A stretch of 64,000 nt of DNA from Aerosticca soli (GCF_003967035.1 NZ_AP018560.1:1-64000); one strand, 5' to 3'; numbered from the stretch's first letter, positions 47,938 to 56,820 are shown. Notes: a model not told the origin generated them from the letters alone. Numbers and translations are program-made.

Positions 47938-48966
47938 TCAGGACGATCGCGTGCTGGCGCGCTCGATCAGCCGGGTTTCCAGGAGCTGCGCGCGTGGCGC
48001 GGAGTCGCCGGCCAGGATCGTGAGCAGCCGCTCGACCAGCGCCTCGCCGCCGGACTGGATCGGTTGGCGGACGGTGGTCAGCGGCGGGCTGAAGTGTGCC
48101 GCGAGCTCGACATCGTCGTAGCCGACCACGGCGACCTCGCCGGGTACCTCGCGCCCGCGCTCGCGCAGGGCACCGATGGCCGCCATCGCCAGGAGATCGC
48201 TGCTGGCGAAGACGGCGTCGACGTCCGGATGGCGGTCGAGCAGGGCGAGCATCGCCGCGCGTCCGCGCTCGGCCAGGAACGGCACGCTGGCCCGCGCCGG
48301 GGCACTCGCGCCGCCGGCGCGCAGGGCGGCGCAGAAGCCGCGGTGGCGCAAGGCCACCTCCGGCAGGCTGGTGTCGCCCAGAAAGATCATCCGCCGCCGG
48401 CCGAGCGCCAGCAGATGTTCGCCGACCAGGCGTCCGCCCAGCAGGTTGTCGCCGCCCACCGTGCTGTAGCGCTGGCCGGGCATCCGCGCACCCCAGACCA
48501 CCAGTGGAATGCCGCGCTGGGCGAGGGCGTTGAGCGTGGCGTGCTGGTGCCATTGTCCGATCAGGATCAGCCCGCCCGCGCGCCCGCCCGCGACCAGCGT
48601 CGCCGCGCCTTCCAGCCGCTCGGCGTCCACGCGCGCGAGCAGCATTTCGTAGCCACGTTCGGTGAGGGCGTCGGCCAGGCTGCCGACCATGCCATGCAGG
48701 AACGGATCGGCGAAGCTCTGCCGGGTCGCCTGTTCGTAGGGCACCACCACCGCGATCGTGCGCGGCACGCCGGAGCGCAGGTGGGTGGCCACGCTGTTGA
48801 CGGTGTAGTCGAATTGCCGCGCCAGCGCCTGGATGCGTGCACGGGTGGCCTCGTTCACCAGCGGGCTGCCAGCCAGCGCCCGCGAAACGGTCGAGGACGA
48901 GACGCCGGCCAGCCGCGCCAGATCGGCCATTTGCATGCGCCTGGGCGGCTTGTCCTTGCGGTTCAT
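47938..48966 (-). CDS. LacI-family repressor of the sucrose locus (SuxR-like)
   Basis: A 342-residue LacI/GalR regulator. The N-terminal helix-turn-helix (about 12-40, MADLARLAGVSSSTVSRALA) and hinge (VNEATRARIQALARQFDYTV) are followed by a periplasmic-binding-protein-like sensor domain (about 65-335, RTIAVVVPYEQ, LILIGQWHQH, VVGYDDVELAAHFSPPLTTV). ATG 48966 has AGGAAG upstream. It is upstream of and co-oriented with the receptor operon, which carries two LacI-type palindromes, so it most likely represses it in the absence of sucrose or a derived sugar. The effector is inferred from the Xanthomonas SuxR case. Confidence 0.93.
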   Translation of the reverse strand: MNRKDKPPRRMQMADLARLAGVSSSTVSRALAGSPLVNEATRARIQALARQFDYTVNSVATHLRSGVPRTIAVVVPYEQATRQSFADPFLHGMVGSLADALTERGYEMLLARVDAERLEGAATLVAGGRAGGLILIGQWHQHATLNALAQRGIPLVVWGARMPGQRYSTVGGDNLLGGRLVGEHLLALGRRRMIFLGDTSLPEVALRHRGFCAALRAGGASAPARASVPFLAERGRAAMLALLDRHPDVDAVFASSDLLAMAAIGALRERGREVPGEVAVVGYDDVELAAHFSPPLTTVRQPIQSGGEALVERLLTILAGDSAPRAQLLETRLIERASTRSS

Positions 48967-49050
48967 GTCGGTGCTTCCTGAGGCAAAAGAGCATCCCGCC
49001 GGCGGCCTGTGGCCTTTCCATTATGCCGGGCGGCCTGGGCGGCGAGGTGT

Positions 49051-49086
49051 TTGCACCATGTGCGCGCACGTCCCATGATGGTGCAA
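49051..49086 (+). promoter_or_regulatory. NtrC-type inverted repeat directly ahead of ntrB
   Basis: TTGCACCAT (49051-49059) and ATGGTGCAA (49078-49086) are perfect 9-base inverted arms, 18 bases apart, the second touching the ntrB ATG. Within it TGCACC-ATGTG-CGCGCA (49052-49068) repeats the pattern of glnA site 1 (TGCACC-ATCTT-CGCGCA). Suggests NtrC autoregulation or repression. Confidence 0.65.
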
Positions 49087-50090
49087 TGACGACCGACTGG
49101 CAGGCATGGGCCGAGCAGATGACGACCGGGCTCGCCCTGATCGACGGCGCGCTGCGGCTCAGCTGGATCAACCCGACCCTGGCCGAATGGCTGGGCCTCG
49201 GGCCGCGCAGCGCGGTCGGGCTGCCGCTCGCTGCGCTTTTGGCCGAACCCACGGTGGCCGCGCAGGCGCGCATGCTGCTGGCCGAGCGCCGTGCGGTGCA
49301 GTGGCGCGACCTCGCCCTGCGCACCGCCGACGGCGGCGAGCGGCGGGTGGATGCGGCGCTGCAGGGGCTGGCCGGCGACACCCTGCTGCTCGAACTGCAT
49401 GCGCTCGCCGACGGGCATCCGGCTGCCTCGCCGCTGTCGGCGACGCTGCGTGGCTTCGCCCACGAGGTGAAGAATCCGCTCGCCGGCCTGCGCGGCGCCG
49501 CACAGCTCCTGCAGCGCCGCGCCGGCGAGGCGGATCTCAAGCGGCTGGCCGGACTGGTGCTGGAAGAGGCCGACCGTCTCGCCGCGCTGGCCGACCGCCT
49601 GCTGCACCAGCAGGGCGCGCCCAGGCTCGCGGCGGTCAACATCCACGCCATGCTCGAGCGGCTGGTCGCCCGGCTGCAGGCCGAGCCGGCGCCGCCGCGG
49701 CTGCGGCACGACTACGATCCCAGCCTGCCGGACATCCGCGCCGATGCCGACCGGCTGCTGCAGCTGGCGCTCAATCTCGCCCGCAACGCGCTCGAGGCCG
49801 GCGCGCGCACGCTCACCCTGCGCACCCGCGCCGAGCACGCCGTGCGTCTGGGCGACCGCGTGCTGCGCAGTGCCCTGCGCGTCGAGTTCGCCGACGACGG
49901 CCCTGGCGTGCCCGCCGAACTGCGCGAGACACTGTTCGAACCGCTGGTGTCCGGCCGCGCCGACGGCACCGGCCTCGGGCTCGCGATCGCCCGCGAGATC
50001 GCCCGCGAGCACGGCGGCGAACTGCGCTACCTGCCGCGCGCGACTGAAACCGTGTTCGCCCTGTACCTGCCGCTGGAGCGTGCGCCATGA
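49086..50090 (+). CDS. ntrB: Nitrogen regulation sensor kinase NtrB (GlnL)
   Basis: NtrB phosphorylates or dephosphorylates NtrC according to nitrogen status, under PII protein control. The 334-residue cytoplasmic protein has a PAS domain (about 10-90, GLALIDGALRLSWINPTLAE), the HisKA box with H126 in FAHEVKNPLAGLRGAAQLL, which is diagnostic for NtrB, and the HATPase with NLARNALEAGA, FADDGPGVP and GTGLGLAIAREIAREHGG. ATG 49086 overlaps the end of the NtrC-like inverted repeat and has no clear ribosome site. Overlap of the stop with ntrC by four bases (ATGA) indicates coupling. It lies 9.2 kb from glnA, with the sucrose locus between. Confidence 0.94.
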   Translation: MTTDWQAWAEQMTTGLALIDGALRLSWINPTLAEWLGLGPRSAVGLPLAALLAEPTVAAQARMLLAERRAVQWRDLALRTADGGERRVDAALQGLAGDTLLLELHALADGHPAASPLSATLRGFAHEVKNPLAGLRGAAQLLQRRAGEADLKRLAGLVLEEADRLAALADRLLHQQGAPRLAAVNIHAMLERLVARLQAEPAPPRLRHDYDPSLPDIRADADRLLQLALNLARNALEAGARTLTLRTRAEHAVRLGDRVLRSALRVEFADDGPGVPAELRETLFEPLVSGRADGTGLGLAIAREIAREHGGELRYLPRATETVFALYLPLERAP

Positions 50091-51460
50091 ACCCTGCCGT
50101 CTGGATCGCCGACGACGACCGCGCGGTGCGCTACGTGCTCGCCGAGGCCTTGCGCGAGGCCGGCTACGAGGTGCGCGAATTCGATCGCGCCGCCGCGGTG
50201 CGCGAGGCCTGGACGAAGACGCGCCCGGCGCTGCTGGTCACCGACGTGCGCATGCCGGGCGAGGACGGCCTGGGCCTGCTCGCCGCCGGCCGCGAGCGCG
50301 GGCTGCCGGTGATCGTGATGAGTGCCTACACCGACGTCGCCACCACCGCCGCGGCCTATCGTGCCGGTGCGGCCGACTACCTGCCCAAGCCCTTCGATCT
50401 GGACCAGGCGGTGGCCGCCGTGCGGCGCGCGCTGGAAGGGCTGCCCGGCGAGCCGCCCGCCGTCGCCGCGGCGCCCACCCATGCGCTGCTCGGCGAGAGC
50501 GCGCCGATGCGCGAGGTGTTCCGGCTGATCGGCCGGGTGGCGGCGAGCGACCTCAACGTACTCATCACCGGCGAGACAGGCACCGGCAAGGAACTGGTCG
50601 CACGGGCGCTGCACGAGGAAAGCGCGCGGCGCGACAAGCCGTTCGTCGCGCTCAACACCGCGGCCATTCCCGGCGAACTTTTGGAAAGCGAGCTGTTCGG
50701 CCACGAGGCCGGCGCCTTCACCGGCGCCAGCCGTCGCGTCGCCGGCCGCTTCGAGCAGGCCGAGGGCGGCACCCTGTTCCTGGACGAGATCGGCGACATG
50801 CCGCTCGCCCTGCAGACCCGCCTGCTGCGCGTGCTCGCCGGCGGCGAGTTCTACCGCGTCGGCGGCCGCGAGCTGATCCGCGGCGACGTGCGCATCGTCG
50901 CCGCCACCCACCAGGATCTGGATGCGCTGGTCGCCGCCGGGCGCTTCCGCGCCGACCTCAAACACCGGCTGGACGTGGTGCGCATCGCGCTGCCGCCGCT
51001 CGCCGCGCGTCGCGCCGACATCCCGCTGCTGGCCAGGCACTTCCTCGCCGCCGCCGCGCAGGCGCTGAAGCTGCCGCCCAAGCGCTTCTCGCGTGCCGCG
51101 CTCGCCGCGCTGGAGCGGCGCGACTTTCCCGGCAACGTGCGCGAGCTGGAAAACCTCTGCCGGCGATTGGCGGTGATCGCGCCGGGGGCGGAGATCCAGC
51201 CGGAGGATCTGGGCCCCGCCCCGCATGCCGCGCCGACCGCGGCCAGCGGCTGGACCGGCGCCCTGCGCGCGTGGGCGAGTGAGGCGCTGGCGGCCGGCGA
51301 GGCGGACATCCACGCCCGCGCCCGCGCCGCGCTCGACCGCACCCTGCTCGAGGCGGCGCTGACCGCGCACGGCGGCCACCGCCAGCGCGCCGCCGCCGCG
51401 CTCGGGCTGGGCCGCAACACGCTGACCCGCAAGCTCGGCACCTCGCGCCGGCGGCGCTGA
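50087..51460 (+). CDS. ntrC: Nitrogen regulation response regulator NtrC (GlnG)
   Basis: NtrC is a sigma-54 activator. The 457-residue product has a receiver (1-120; DDD pocket ADDDR, phospho-acceptor D53 in [10 protein letters not shown]), a AAA+ domain with Walker A GETGTGKE (162-169), the sigma-54-contact loop GAFTGA (209-214) and Walker [12 protein letters not shown], and a Fis-type C-terminal helix-turn-helix (about 420-450, [20 protein letters not shown]). All key positions are intact. The predicted targets in this window are glnA (38306-38344 sites and sigma-54 promoter) and its own operon. Confidence 0.95.
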   Translation: MNPAVWIADDDRAVRYVLAEALREAGYEVREFDRAAAVREAWTKTRPALLVTDVRMPGEDGLGLLAAGRERGLPVIVMSAYTDVATTAAAYRAGAADYLPKPFDLDQAVAAVRRALEGLPGEPPAVAAAPTHALLGESAPMREVFRLIGRVAASDLNVLITGETGTGKELVARALHEESARRDKPFVALNTAAIPGELLESELFGHEAGAFTGASRRVAGRFEQAEGGTLFLDEIGDMPLALQTRLLRVLAGGEFYRVGGRELIRGDVRIVAATHQDLDALVAAGRFRADLKHRLDVVRIALPPLAARRADIPLLARHFLAAAAQALKLPPKRFSRAALAALERRDFPGNVRELENLCRRLAVIAPGAEIQPEDLGPAPHAAPTAASGWTGALRAWASEALAAGEADIHARARAALDRTLLEAALTAHGGHRQRAAAALGLGRNTLTRKLGTSRRRR

Positions 51461-51531
51461 CCGCCGCCATTTACCGGCACCAGCGCCGCCCGCTACGCTG
51501 CTCGACGCAAGACTTCAGGGGGATACCACGC

Positions 51532-51987
51532 ATGCATGCGCTTTCCATCCGTCCCGCCCGCCGCGAGGATCTGGCCGACCTCATCGCCTGGAATGCGGCG
51601 ATGGCCGTGGAGACCGAAGGCAAGACACTGGACCGCGAGGTGCTCGCCCGCGGCATCGCGGCCGTGTTCGACGAGCCGCGCCGCGGCTTCTACCTCGTGG
51701 CCGAGCGCGACGGCAAGGCGCAGGGCGGCCTGCTCGTCACCTACGAATGGAGCGACTGGCGCAACGGCGATTTCTGGTGGATCCAGAGCGTCTACGTGAT
51801 CCCGGCGGCGCGGCGCGGCGGCGTGTTCCGCGCGCTCTATGCCGAGGTCGAGCGGCGTGCCCGCGCCGCCGGCGCGGTCGGCCTGCGCCTGTACGTGGAA
51901 ACCGGCAACACGCGGGCGCAGGCCATCTATGCGCGGCTGGGCATGCGCCGCTGCCATTACCTCATGTACGAGCGCGCCCTCGCCTGA
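51532..51987 (+). CDS. GNAT-family N-acetyltransferase
   Basis: A 151-residue GCN5-related acetyltransferase: IRPARREDLADLIAWNAAMA at the N terminus, WWIQSVYVIPAARRGGVFRA containing the acetyl-CoA-binding motif A (family Q/RxxGxG/A, here RRGGVF), and YVETGNTRAQAIYARLGMRR as motif B. The substrate is unknown; members of this size act on amines of antibiotics, peptides or small molecules. GGGGG lies upstream of ATG 51532. Not obviously co-transcribed with ntrC (71-base gap). Confidence 0.87.
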   Translation: MHALSIRPARREDLADLIAWNAAMAVETEGKTLDREVLARGIAAVFDEPRRGFYLVAERDGKAQGGLLVTYEWSDWRNGDFWWIQSVYVIPAARRGGVFRALYAEVERRARAAGAVGLRLYVETGNTRAQAIYARLGMRRCHYLMYERALA

Positions 51988-51990
51988 CCG

Positions 51991-53115
51991 TCAATGCAGC
52001 GCCGCGCCGGGCACGCCGAGCCGGCCCTGGTCGGTGAGCGCGATCGGGCCGCTGTCCCACGCCTCGATGCCGAACTGCGCGGCGAGCAGCGCACGCAGTT
52101 CGCCCAGGGCGGCGGGCGCGAGTGGATAGAGATGGGCGAGCGGATGCGGGCGGTTCGTCTCGGCCGTGTCCTGGACGACGCTGACCGCGACGATGCCCAG
52201 GCCCGGCGCCGTGTGCGCATAGGCACGCGACGGCGCGGCGGTCGTGGGCGCGGGGAAGCGTTCCAGCAGCAGGCCGGCCGGTGCCGGGCTGCCGCCGTCC
52301 AGCGCGAGCGCCAGGCCGTGCGCCTCGAGCAGTGCGGCGTACTGGCGCAGCTCGAAGATCGCGCCGGCAAAGGCATGCCGGCGCTGGGCGCCGTCGCCGT
52401 GCTGGCCTTCCAGCCAGCGCGCCGGGGATGACACGCGTACCGTGCCCGCCGTCAGCGCCAGCTCCAGACCGCGCGCGCTCTGCGTGGTCACGCCCGTGGA
52501 AGGGTCGAGCAGCGCCGTCTCCAGCAGCGTCCACAGTGGCGCCAGGTTGACGTGTTCGTACTGCACGCAGGCGAGCGCCAGGAGATCGTCGCGGGTCAGG
52601 TAGCGGGCGTGCTCCAGGCGCACGTCGAACAGACGCATCAGCGCATCGGCGCACACCGTACCCGCCTCACCGCGGCCGACCAGCTCGGTTTCCAGCGTCT
52701 GCCGCAGCGTGTCGGCAAGCGCCGCGGGCGCGAGCAGGACGATCGGCAGCAACCGCAGCGGTCCCTGCGCGAAGGCCGGATCCGGCTGCAGCGGCTGCAC
52801 CGGCATGCGGCCGTCGCGGCTGCCGAAGGCGACCACCTGCGCGAGCTGCGCCTGCGGCAGCCGGCGGGCGAGTTCCTCCAGCGTCGACCAGACCGGAAAT
52901 CCGGGCCGCAGCAGTTCGACCAGGTCGAACAGCGCGCCGGCGAGCGCGAGCCGGGTGTGGGCGAGGTCGGGCAGCAGGCGAACGAGATCGTCGGCGACGT
53001 GCGCGGCCAGCGCCGATGCCTCGTCGCGGGTCAGGGTCGGACGGGCCGGCGCGGTGCCGGCGACGGGCTCGAGCGCGAGCACCAGCGGCAGGGCGACGGC
53101 GGCGTGGGCTTGCAT
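51991..53115 (-). CDS. Conserved hypothetical protein, unknown function
   Basis: A 374-residue soluble Ala/Leu-rich protein, no signal peptide or membrane segment. It starts MQAHAAVALPLVLALEPVAG and contains LVRLLPDLAHTRLALAGALF, LRQTLETELVGRGEAGTVCA, YEHVNLAPLWTLLETALLDP and a final PGLGIVAVSVVQDTAETNRP. I do not recognise the family and see no catalytic signature. The frame stays open for over 600 codons upstream antisense to the thiolase, but codon composition changes there, so ATG 53115 is taken. It converges with the acetyltransferase gene and diverges from the thiolase gene. Confidence 0.6.
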   Translation of the reverse strand: MQAHAAVALPLVLALEPVAGTAPARPTLTRDEASALAAHVADDLVRLLPDLAHTRLALAGALFDLVELLRPGFPVWSTLEELARRLPQAQLAQVVAFGSRDGRMPVQPLQPDPAFAQGPLRLLPIVLLAPAALADTLRQTLETELVGRGEAGTVCADALMRLFDVRLEHARYLTRDDLLALACVQYEHVNLAPLWTLLETALLDPSTGVTTQSARGLELALTAGTVRVSSPARWLEGQHGDGAQRRHAFAGAIFELRQYAALLEAHGLALALDGGSPAPAGLLLERFPAPTTAAPSRAYAHTAPGLGIVAVSVVQDTAETNRPHPLAHLYPLAPAALGELRALLAAQFGIEAWDSGPIALTDQGRLGVPGAALH

Positions 53116-53238
53116 GGGCGCGATTCGAAACGGCGGGAAACCGGCGATGGTAGCAGCCGCCCCGGCAGGCTTTCGCCGGGCCTCTGCTGCGGCTAGCCTT
53201 GAACGCTCAGGCACCTTGGCGAAGGAACCCACTTGCGC

Positions 53239-54519
53239 ATGGACAACAGGCCTCAGCGCGTCGGCGTGCTCGGCGGTGTGCGCGTCCCGTTCTGCCGACG
53301 CAACACCGCCTATGCGGACGTCGGCGATTTCGGCCTGTCGGTCAAGGTGCTGGGCAGCCTGGTCGAGCGTTTCGGCCTGCATGGCGTCGAGCTCGGTGAA
53401 GTGGCGATCGGCGCGGTGCTGCGCCAGGCCACCGACTGGAACCTGGCGCGCGAGGCGGTGCTGTCCTCCGGGCTCGCCGCGACCACGCCGGGCATCACCA
53501 CCGCGCGCGCCTGCGGCACCTCGCTGGACAACGCCATCCTCATCGCCAGCCGCATCGCGCTCGGCCAGATCGAGGCGGGCATCGCCGGCGGCGCGGATTC
53601 GACCAGCGACCTGCCGCTCGGCTACAGCCCGCGCCTGCGCAAGCGGCTGCTGGCGATCGCGCGTGCCCGCGGCTGGCAGGACAAGCTGGCCGCCGCCACC
53701 CGCGGTTTTTCGCTGCGCGAGCTGAAGCCCTTTTTCCCTACCGTCGCCGAGCCGCGCACCGGCCTGTCGATGGGCGAGCACTGCGAGAAGATGGCCCGGC
53801 AGTGGCGGATCGATCGCGCCGATCAGGACCGCTTCGCGCTGGAAAGCCAGCGCAAGCTCGCCGCCGCCTACGAGGACGGCTTCTTCGAGGATCTGGTGGT
53901 GCCGTTCCGCGGCGTCAGGCGCGACGGCTTCCTGCGCCCGGACACCAGCCTGGAAAAACTCGCTGCGCTCAAGCCCGCCTTCGACCGCAGCGGCGCCGGC
54001 ACGCTCACCGCCGGCAATTCCACCGGCCTGTCCGACGGTTCGGCGGTGGTGCTGCTGGCCAGCGAGGGCTGGGCCGCCGCGCGCGGGCTCAAGGTGCAGG
54101 CCTTCGTGCGCGACGCCGAGGTCGCCGCGGTGGATTTCGTGCATGGCGAGGGCCTGTTGATGGCGCCCACGGTGGCGGTCGCGCGGCTGCTCGCGCGCAA
54201 TGGCCTCGCGCTGCAGGATTTCGACTACTACGAGATCCACGAGGCCTTCGCCGCGCAGGTGCTGTGCACGCTGCGCGCCTGGGAAAGCGAGGACTACTGC
54301 CGCACCCGCCTCGGCCGCGATCGTCCGCTGGGCGCGATCGATCCTGCCAGATTCAACGTCACCGGCTCCTCGCTCGCGGTCGGCCACCCGTTCGCCGCCA
54401 CCGGCGCGCGGCTGGTGGCGACGCTGGCCAAGCTGCTCGAGCGCAAGGGCGCCGGGCGCGGGCTGATCTCGGTATGCACCGCAGGCGGCATGGGCGTGGC
54501 GATGATCCTGGAGCGCTGA
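53239..54519 (+). CDS. Thiolase (acetyl-CoA C-acyltransferase, FadI-like)
   Basis: A 426-residue thiolase: cleaves 3-ketoacyl-CoA or condenses acetyl-CoA. The catalytic set is complete: nucleophile C92 in TTARACGTSLDNA, the NEAF-type HEAFAAQVL (here IHEAFAAQVL), the base histidine in GSSLAVGHPFAATGAR and the second cysteine in ISVCTAGGMGVAM. Length and HEAF rather than NEAF fit the FadI/degradative type. ATG 53239 has AAGGA ahead; a TTG at 53233 would add two residues. No partner FadJ-like gene is next to it, although a hydroxyacyl-CoA dehydrogenase lies at 27536. Confidence 0.9.
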   Translation: MDNRPQRVGVLGGVRVPFCRRNTAYADVGDFGLSVKVLGSLVERFGLHGVELGEVAIGAVLRQATDWNLAREAVLSSGLAATTPGITTARACGTSLDNAILIASRIALGQIEAGIAGGADSTSDLPLGYSPRLRKRLLAIARARGWQDKLAAATRGFSLRELKPFFPTVAEPRTGLSMGEHCEKMARQWRIDRADQDRFALESQRKLAAAYEDGFFEDLVVPFRGVRRDGFLRPDTSLEKLAALKPAFDRSGAGTLTAGNSTGLSDGSAVVLLASEGWAAARGLKVQAFVRDAEVAAVDFVHGEGLLMAPTVAVARLLARNGLALQDFDYYEIHEAFAAQVLCTLRAWESEDYCRTRLGRDRPLGAIDPARFNVTGSSLAVGHPFAATGARLVATLAKLLERKGAGRGLISVCTAGGMGVAMILER

Positions 54520-54525
54520 CACGCC

Positions 54526-55050
54526 ATGCCGCGGCTGCGCACGACCACCGCCTGGAGCCTGCTGGCGCTGTTGCTCGGCATCCTCGGCACGCAGTGGCTG
54601 AGCGAACGCACCGCGCACTGGCAAGGTCCGCGCCCGGCGGCCGGGGCCGCGCCGTCGCCGCGGCACAGTCCGTCGCGGCCCGGCCGGCCGCACGCGATGG
54701 CGCTCCGGCGCGCGCGGCCGGCCGCGACGCCGATCCTCGCGACGATGCCGGCGACGGCCGCCACGGCGGCGCTGGTCCCGCTCGACGCGCCGGCGCCGGA
54801 CGTCCCGTATGCGGCCCTGCGCGGGCATCTGGACGGCAGCGTGGCGATCGCGGTGACGCTGGATGCGACCGGGGCCGTGGCCTCGGCGACGCTCGATCGC
54901 AGCAGCGGCGATGCGGTGCTCGACGCCTATGCGCTGGCCAACGTGCGCGGCTGGCGTTTTGCCGCGCCGCGCGACGGCGGCGCCCGGCGCGGCACGCTCA
55001 CCATCCACTTCACCGGCGCGGACGCCGATGGCCTTGCGCGCGGGCCCTGA
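54526..55050 (+). CDS. Orphan TonB-like periplasmic protein
   Basis: A 174-residue protein with one N-terminal membrane helix (about 10-26, SLLALLLGILGTQWL), an Ala/Pro/Arg-rich linker (about 30-85) and a C-terminal TonB-type domain (about 95-165, LDGSVAIAVTLDATGAVASA, SSGDAVLDAYALANVRGWRF). It lacks the poly-Pro spacer of the main TonB. No exbBD genes adjoin it. Domain similarity to TonB-family C-terminal proteins is clear, but energy transduction is uncertain. It follows the thiolase after six bases on the same strand. Confidence 0.75.
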   Translation: MPRLRTTTAWSLLALLLGILGTQWLSERTAHWQGPRPAAGAAPSPRHSPSRPGRPHAMALRRARPAATPILATMPATAATAALVPLDAPAPDVPYAALRGHLDGSVAIAVTLDATGAVASATLDRSSGDAVLDAYALANVRGWRFAAPRDGGARRGTLTIHFTGADADGLARGP

Positions 55051-55062
55051 AGACGCGCGGCC

Positions 55063-56820
55063 TCACAGGATGCCCTGCACGCCCAGTCCGAAGGCGGTGA
55101 TCAGCCGCGTGTAGATCGCCTTGGGCGTCATCGCCACGTCGGGGAAGTCGCCGACCGGGCGATAGCAGCTGTAGAAGGCCGGGTTGCTCGGCCGCATCGG
55201 CGCGCAGCCGTCCTTGAGCTCGAAATCGGTGGCGTAGCGGAACGGCCAGAAATCGAACAACGGCAGGCTGGAGGACACGTCGCCAATCGCCTGGCTGATG
55301 TCGGTGAGCACCGGCACCGGCTCGCGCGGGGCGACCACCCAGGCGTTCTCCGGCCGCACGTCGCGCAGGATCGCGCCGCGCAGGCGCGCGGCCAGGCGGT
55401 GGTCGTAGACGATGACGCCCGCCTCGGTGTTGTAGTGGTCCGAACGCGGGTCGAAGTTGTGCGAACCGATCATCGCGAAGCTGCTGTCGACCACCAGCGA
55501 CTTGGCATGCAGGCTAAAGCGCAGTCCGCCGCTTTCCAGCGGCACCGGTCGGCCGCCATGGCTGCCGAGCAGCCCGCCCTGTTCGGAATGCGCGAACACG
55601 GCCGGTTCGGTGGGCGCCTGCTCCGGAGATGGCGGCGTGCCATTGCCCATGCGCGTGCGCTGATAGACCAGCCACGGATCGCGCGCATGCGGCTTGAGCT
55701 CGTAGATCTCGAAACCCAGCTCCTTGATGTAGCGCTTGCGGTGCTTGTAGGTGAGCGCATAGGCGGCGAAGCCGTCGGTGGAGGCCAGCGAGTTGGTGGA
55801 GACCACGATCTGCGGCGGCGGCTGCTTGCGACGCAGGCCGGCGAAGATCTTCGTGGCGCGATCGCCCATGACGAGGTAGGGCGTCTGCAGCACCACCTCG
55901 TGCCGCGCCCCGGCGATGAGCTGCATCAGCCGGCGGGTGAAGGCGAGCGCCGCACGTTCGTGCGGGGTCTCGGTCTTGCCCGGCAGGTCGCTGAAAAACT
56001 CGGCGGTACCCACGCGCAGGCTGTCGGCCAGGATGTGGTCCTGGATCCATTGCGCATCCGTCGCCTCGCGGCGCGCCTGGGCGACCCGACTGGGATCGGC
56101 GTAGCGCGGTGGCGGCCAGCCCGGCGCGTCCGGGTGCGTGCGCAGGCGGCGGTTGACGTCGCGCAGGTGGGTGAGCGGCACGCTGCGCGGATGGTTCCAG
56201 AACAGGAGGAAACTGTCCGCCATCGACCGCGCCGCCGGTCCGCCGATGAGGATGTCGCGATCGACGAAGTCGAGCACGGGATCCCAGTCGAAATAGCGGT
56301 TCTGGTAGTTGCGCCCGCCGGTGATGCCGACGCGGTCGTCGACCAGCAGCAGCTTGTTGTGCATGCGCTGGTTGAAGCGGAAAAAGCAGCAGACGATGCC
56401 GGCGGCCCAGCCCAGCGGCGAGATCTGCGCGCGGTCGAAGGTGGGGTTGTACAGGCGCACTTCCAGGTTGGGGCTGACCCGCGCCAGGCGGTCGATCAGG
56501 CTCAGGTCGCCGAAGGCGGAAAGCTGATCGACCAGGATGCGCACCTTGACCCCGCGCCAGGCCGCCTGCACCAATTCGTCCAGCACCAGCAGGCCGGCGT
56601 CGTCGTGGTCCCAGATGTAGGTCTGCACGTCGATCGTGTCGCGCGCGGCGCGGATCAGGTGCAGCCGCGCCACCAGCGCGGTCTCACCCTCGTCCAGCAC
56701 GCTGGCCAGATGCCGGGGCGCCTGCGGCGTGGCCGCGGCGAGCGCGGCGTCGGCGGCGGCGAGCACCGCGGAGGGCAGCGCGCAATGGTCCGGCTGCGCG
56801 CAGGTGCTGCGCCGGTCCAT
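55063..56820 (-). CDS. Phospholipase D-like lipoprotein (two HKD motifs; true start upstream)
   Basis: A phospholipase D/cardiolipin-synthase superfamily protein with both HxK(x)4D motifs: HNKLLLVDD (H154) and HAKSLVVDS (H438), each followed by the Gly-Gly/Gly-Ser turn (GGRNYQNRY; GSHNFDPRS). From ATG 56820 the protein has 585 residues but no export signal. Reading the same frame upstream gives basic residues, then LAVLAGLLLLVALLDGC, a lipoprotein signal with lipobox, then ALTREQIRRADAVVASM joining to the listed ATG. That stretch (56821-57024) contains no ATG, GTG or TTG; a CTG at 56986-56988 is the only plausible start. It is probably an envelope lipoprotein; the enzyme's substrate (phospholipid synthesis or breakdown) is not readable. 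Confidence 0.88.
   Translation of the reverse strand: MDRRSTCAQPDHCALPSAVLAAADAALAAATPQAPRHLASVLDEGETALVARLHLIRAARDTIDVQTYIWDHDDAGLLVLDELVQAAWRGVKVRILVDQLSAFGDLSLIDRLARVSPNLEVRLYNPTFDRAQISPLGWAAGIVCCFFRFNQRMHNKLLLVDDRVGITGGRNYQNRYFDWDPVLDFVDRDILIGGPAARSMADSFLLFWNHPRSVPLTHLRDVNRRLRTHPDAPGWPPPRYADPSRVAQARREATDAQWIQDHILADSLRVGTAEFFSDLPGKTETPHERAALAFTRRLMQLIAGARHEVVLQTPYLVMGDRATKIFAGLRRKQPPPQIVVSTNSLASTDGFAAYALTYKHRKRYIKELGFEIYELKPHARDPWLVYQRTRMGNGTPPSPEQAPTEPAVFAHSEQGGLLGSHGGRPVPLESGGLRFSLHAKSLVVDSSFAMIGSHNFDPRSDHYNTEAGVIVYDHRLAARLRGAILRDVRPENAWVVAPREPVPVLTDISQAIGDVSSSLPLFDFWPFRYATDFELKDGCAPMRPSNPAFYSCYRPVGDFPDVAMTPKAIYTRLITAFGLGVQGIL

Noticed and set aside
51991-55008. A minus-strand open frame of 1005 codons covering the thiolase and orphan TonB genes
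   Set aside because: Codon composition changes at about 53115; the upstream part is the antisense shadow of the thiolase, which has all catalytic residues on the other strand.
54526-55050. Second complete TonB system
   Set aside because: Only a TonB-like C-terminal domain on a membrane anchor is present; there is no second exbB/exbD here.
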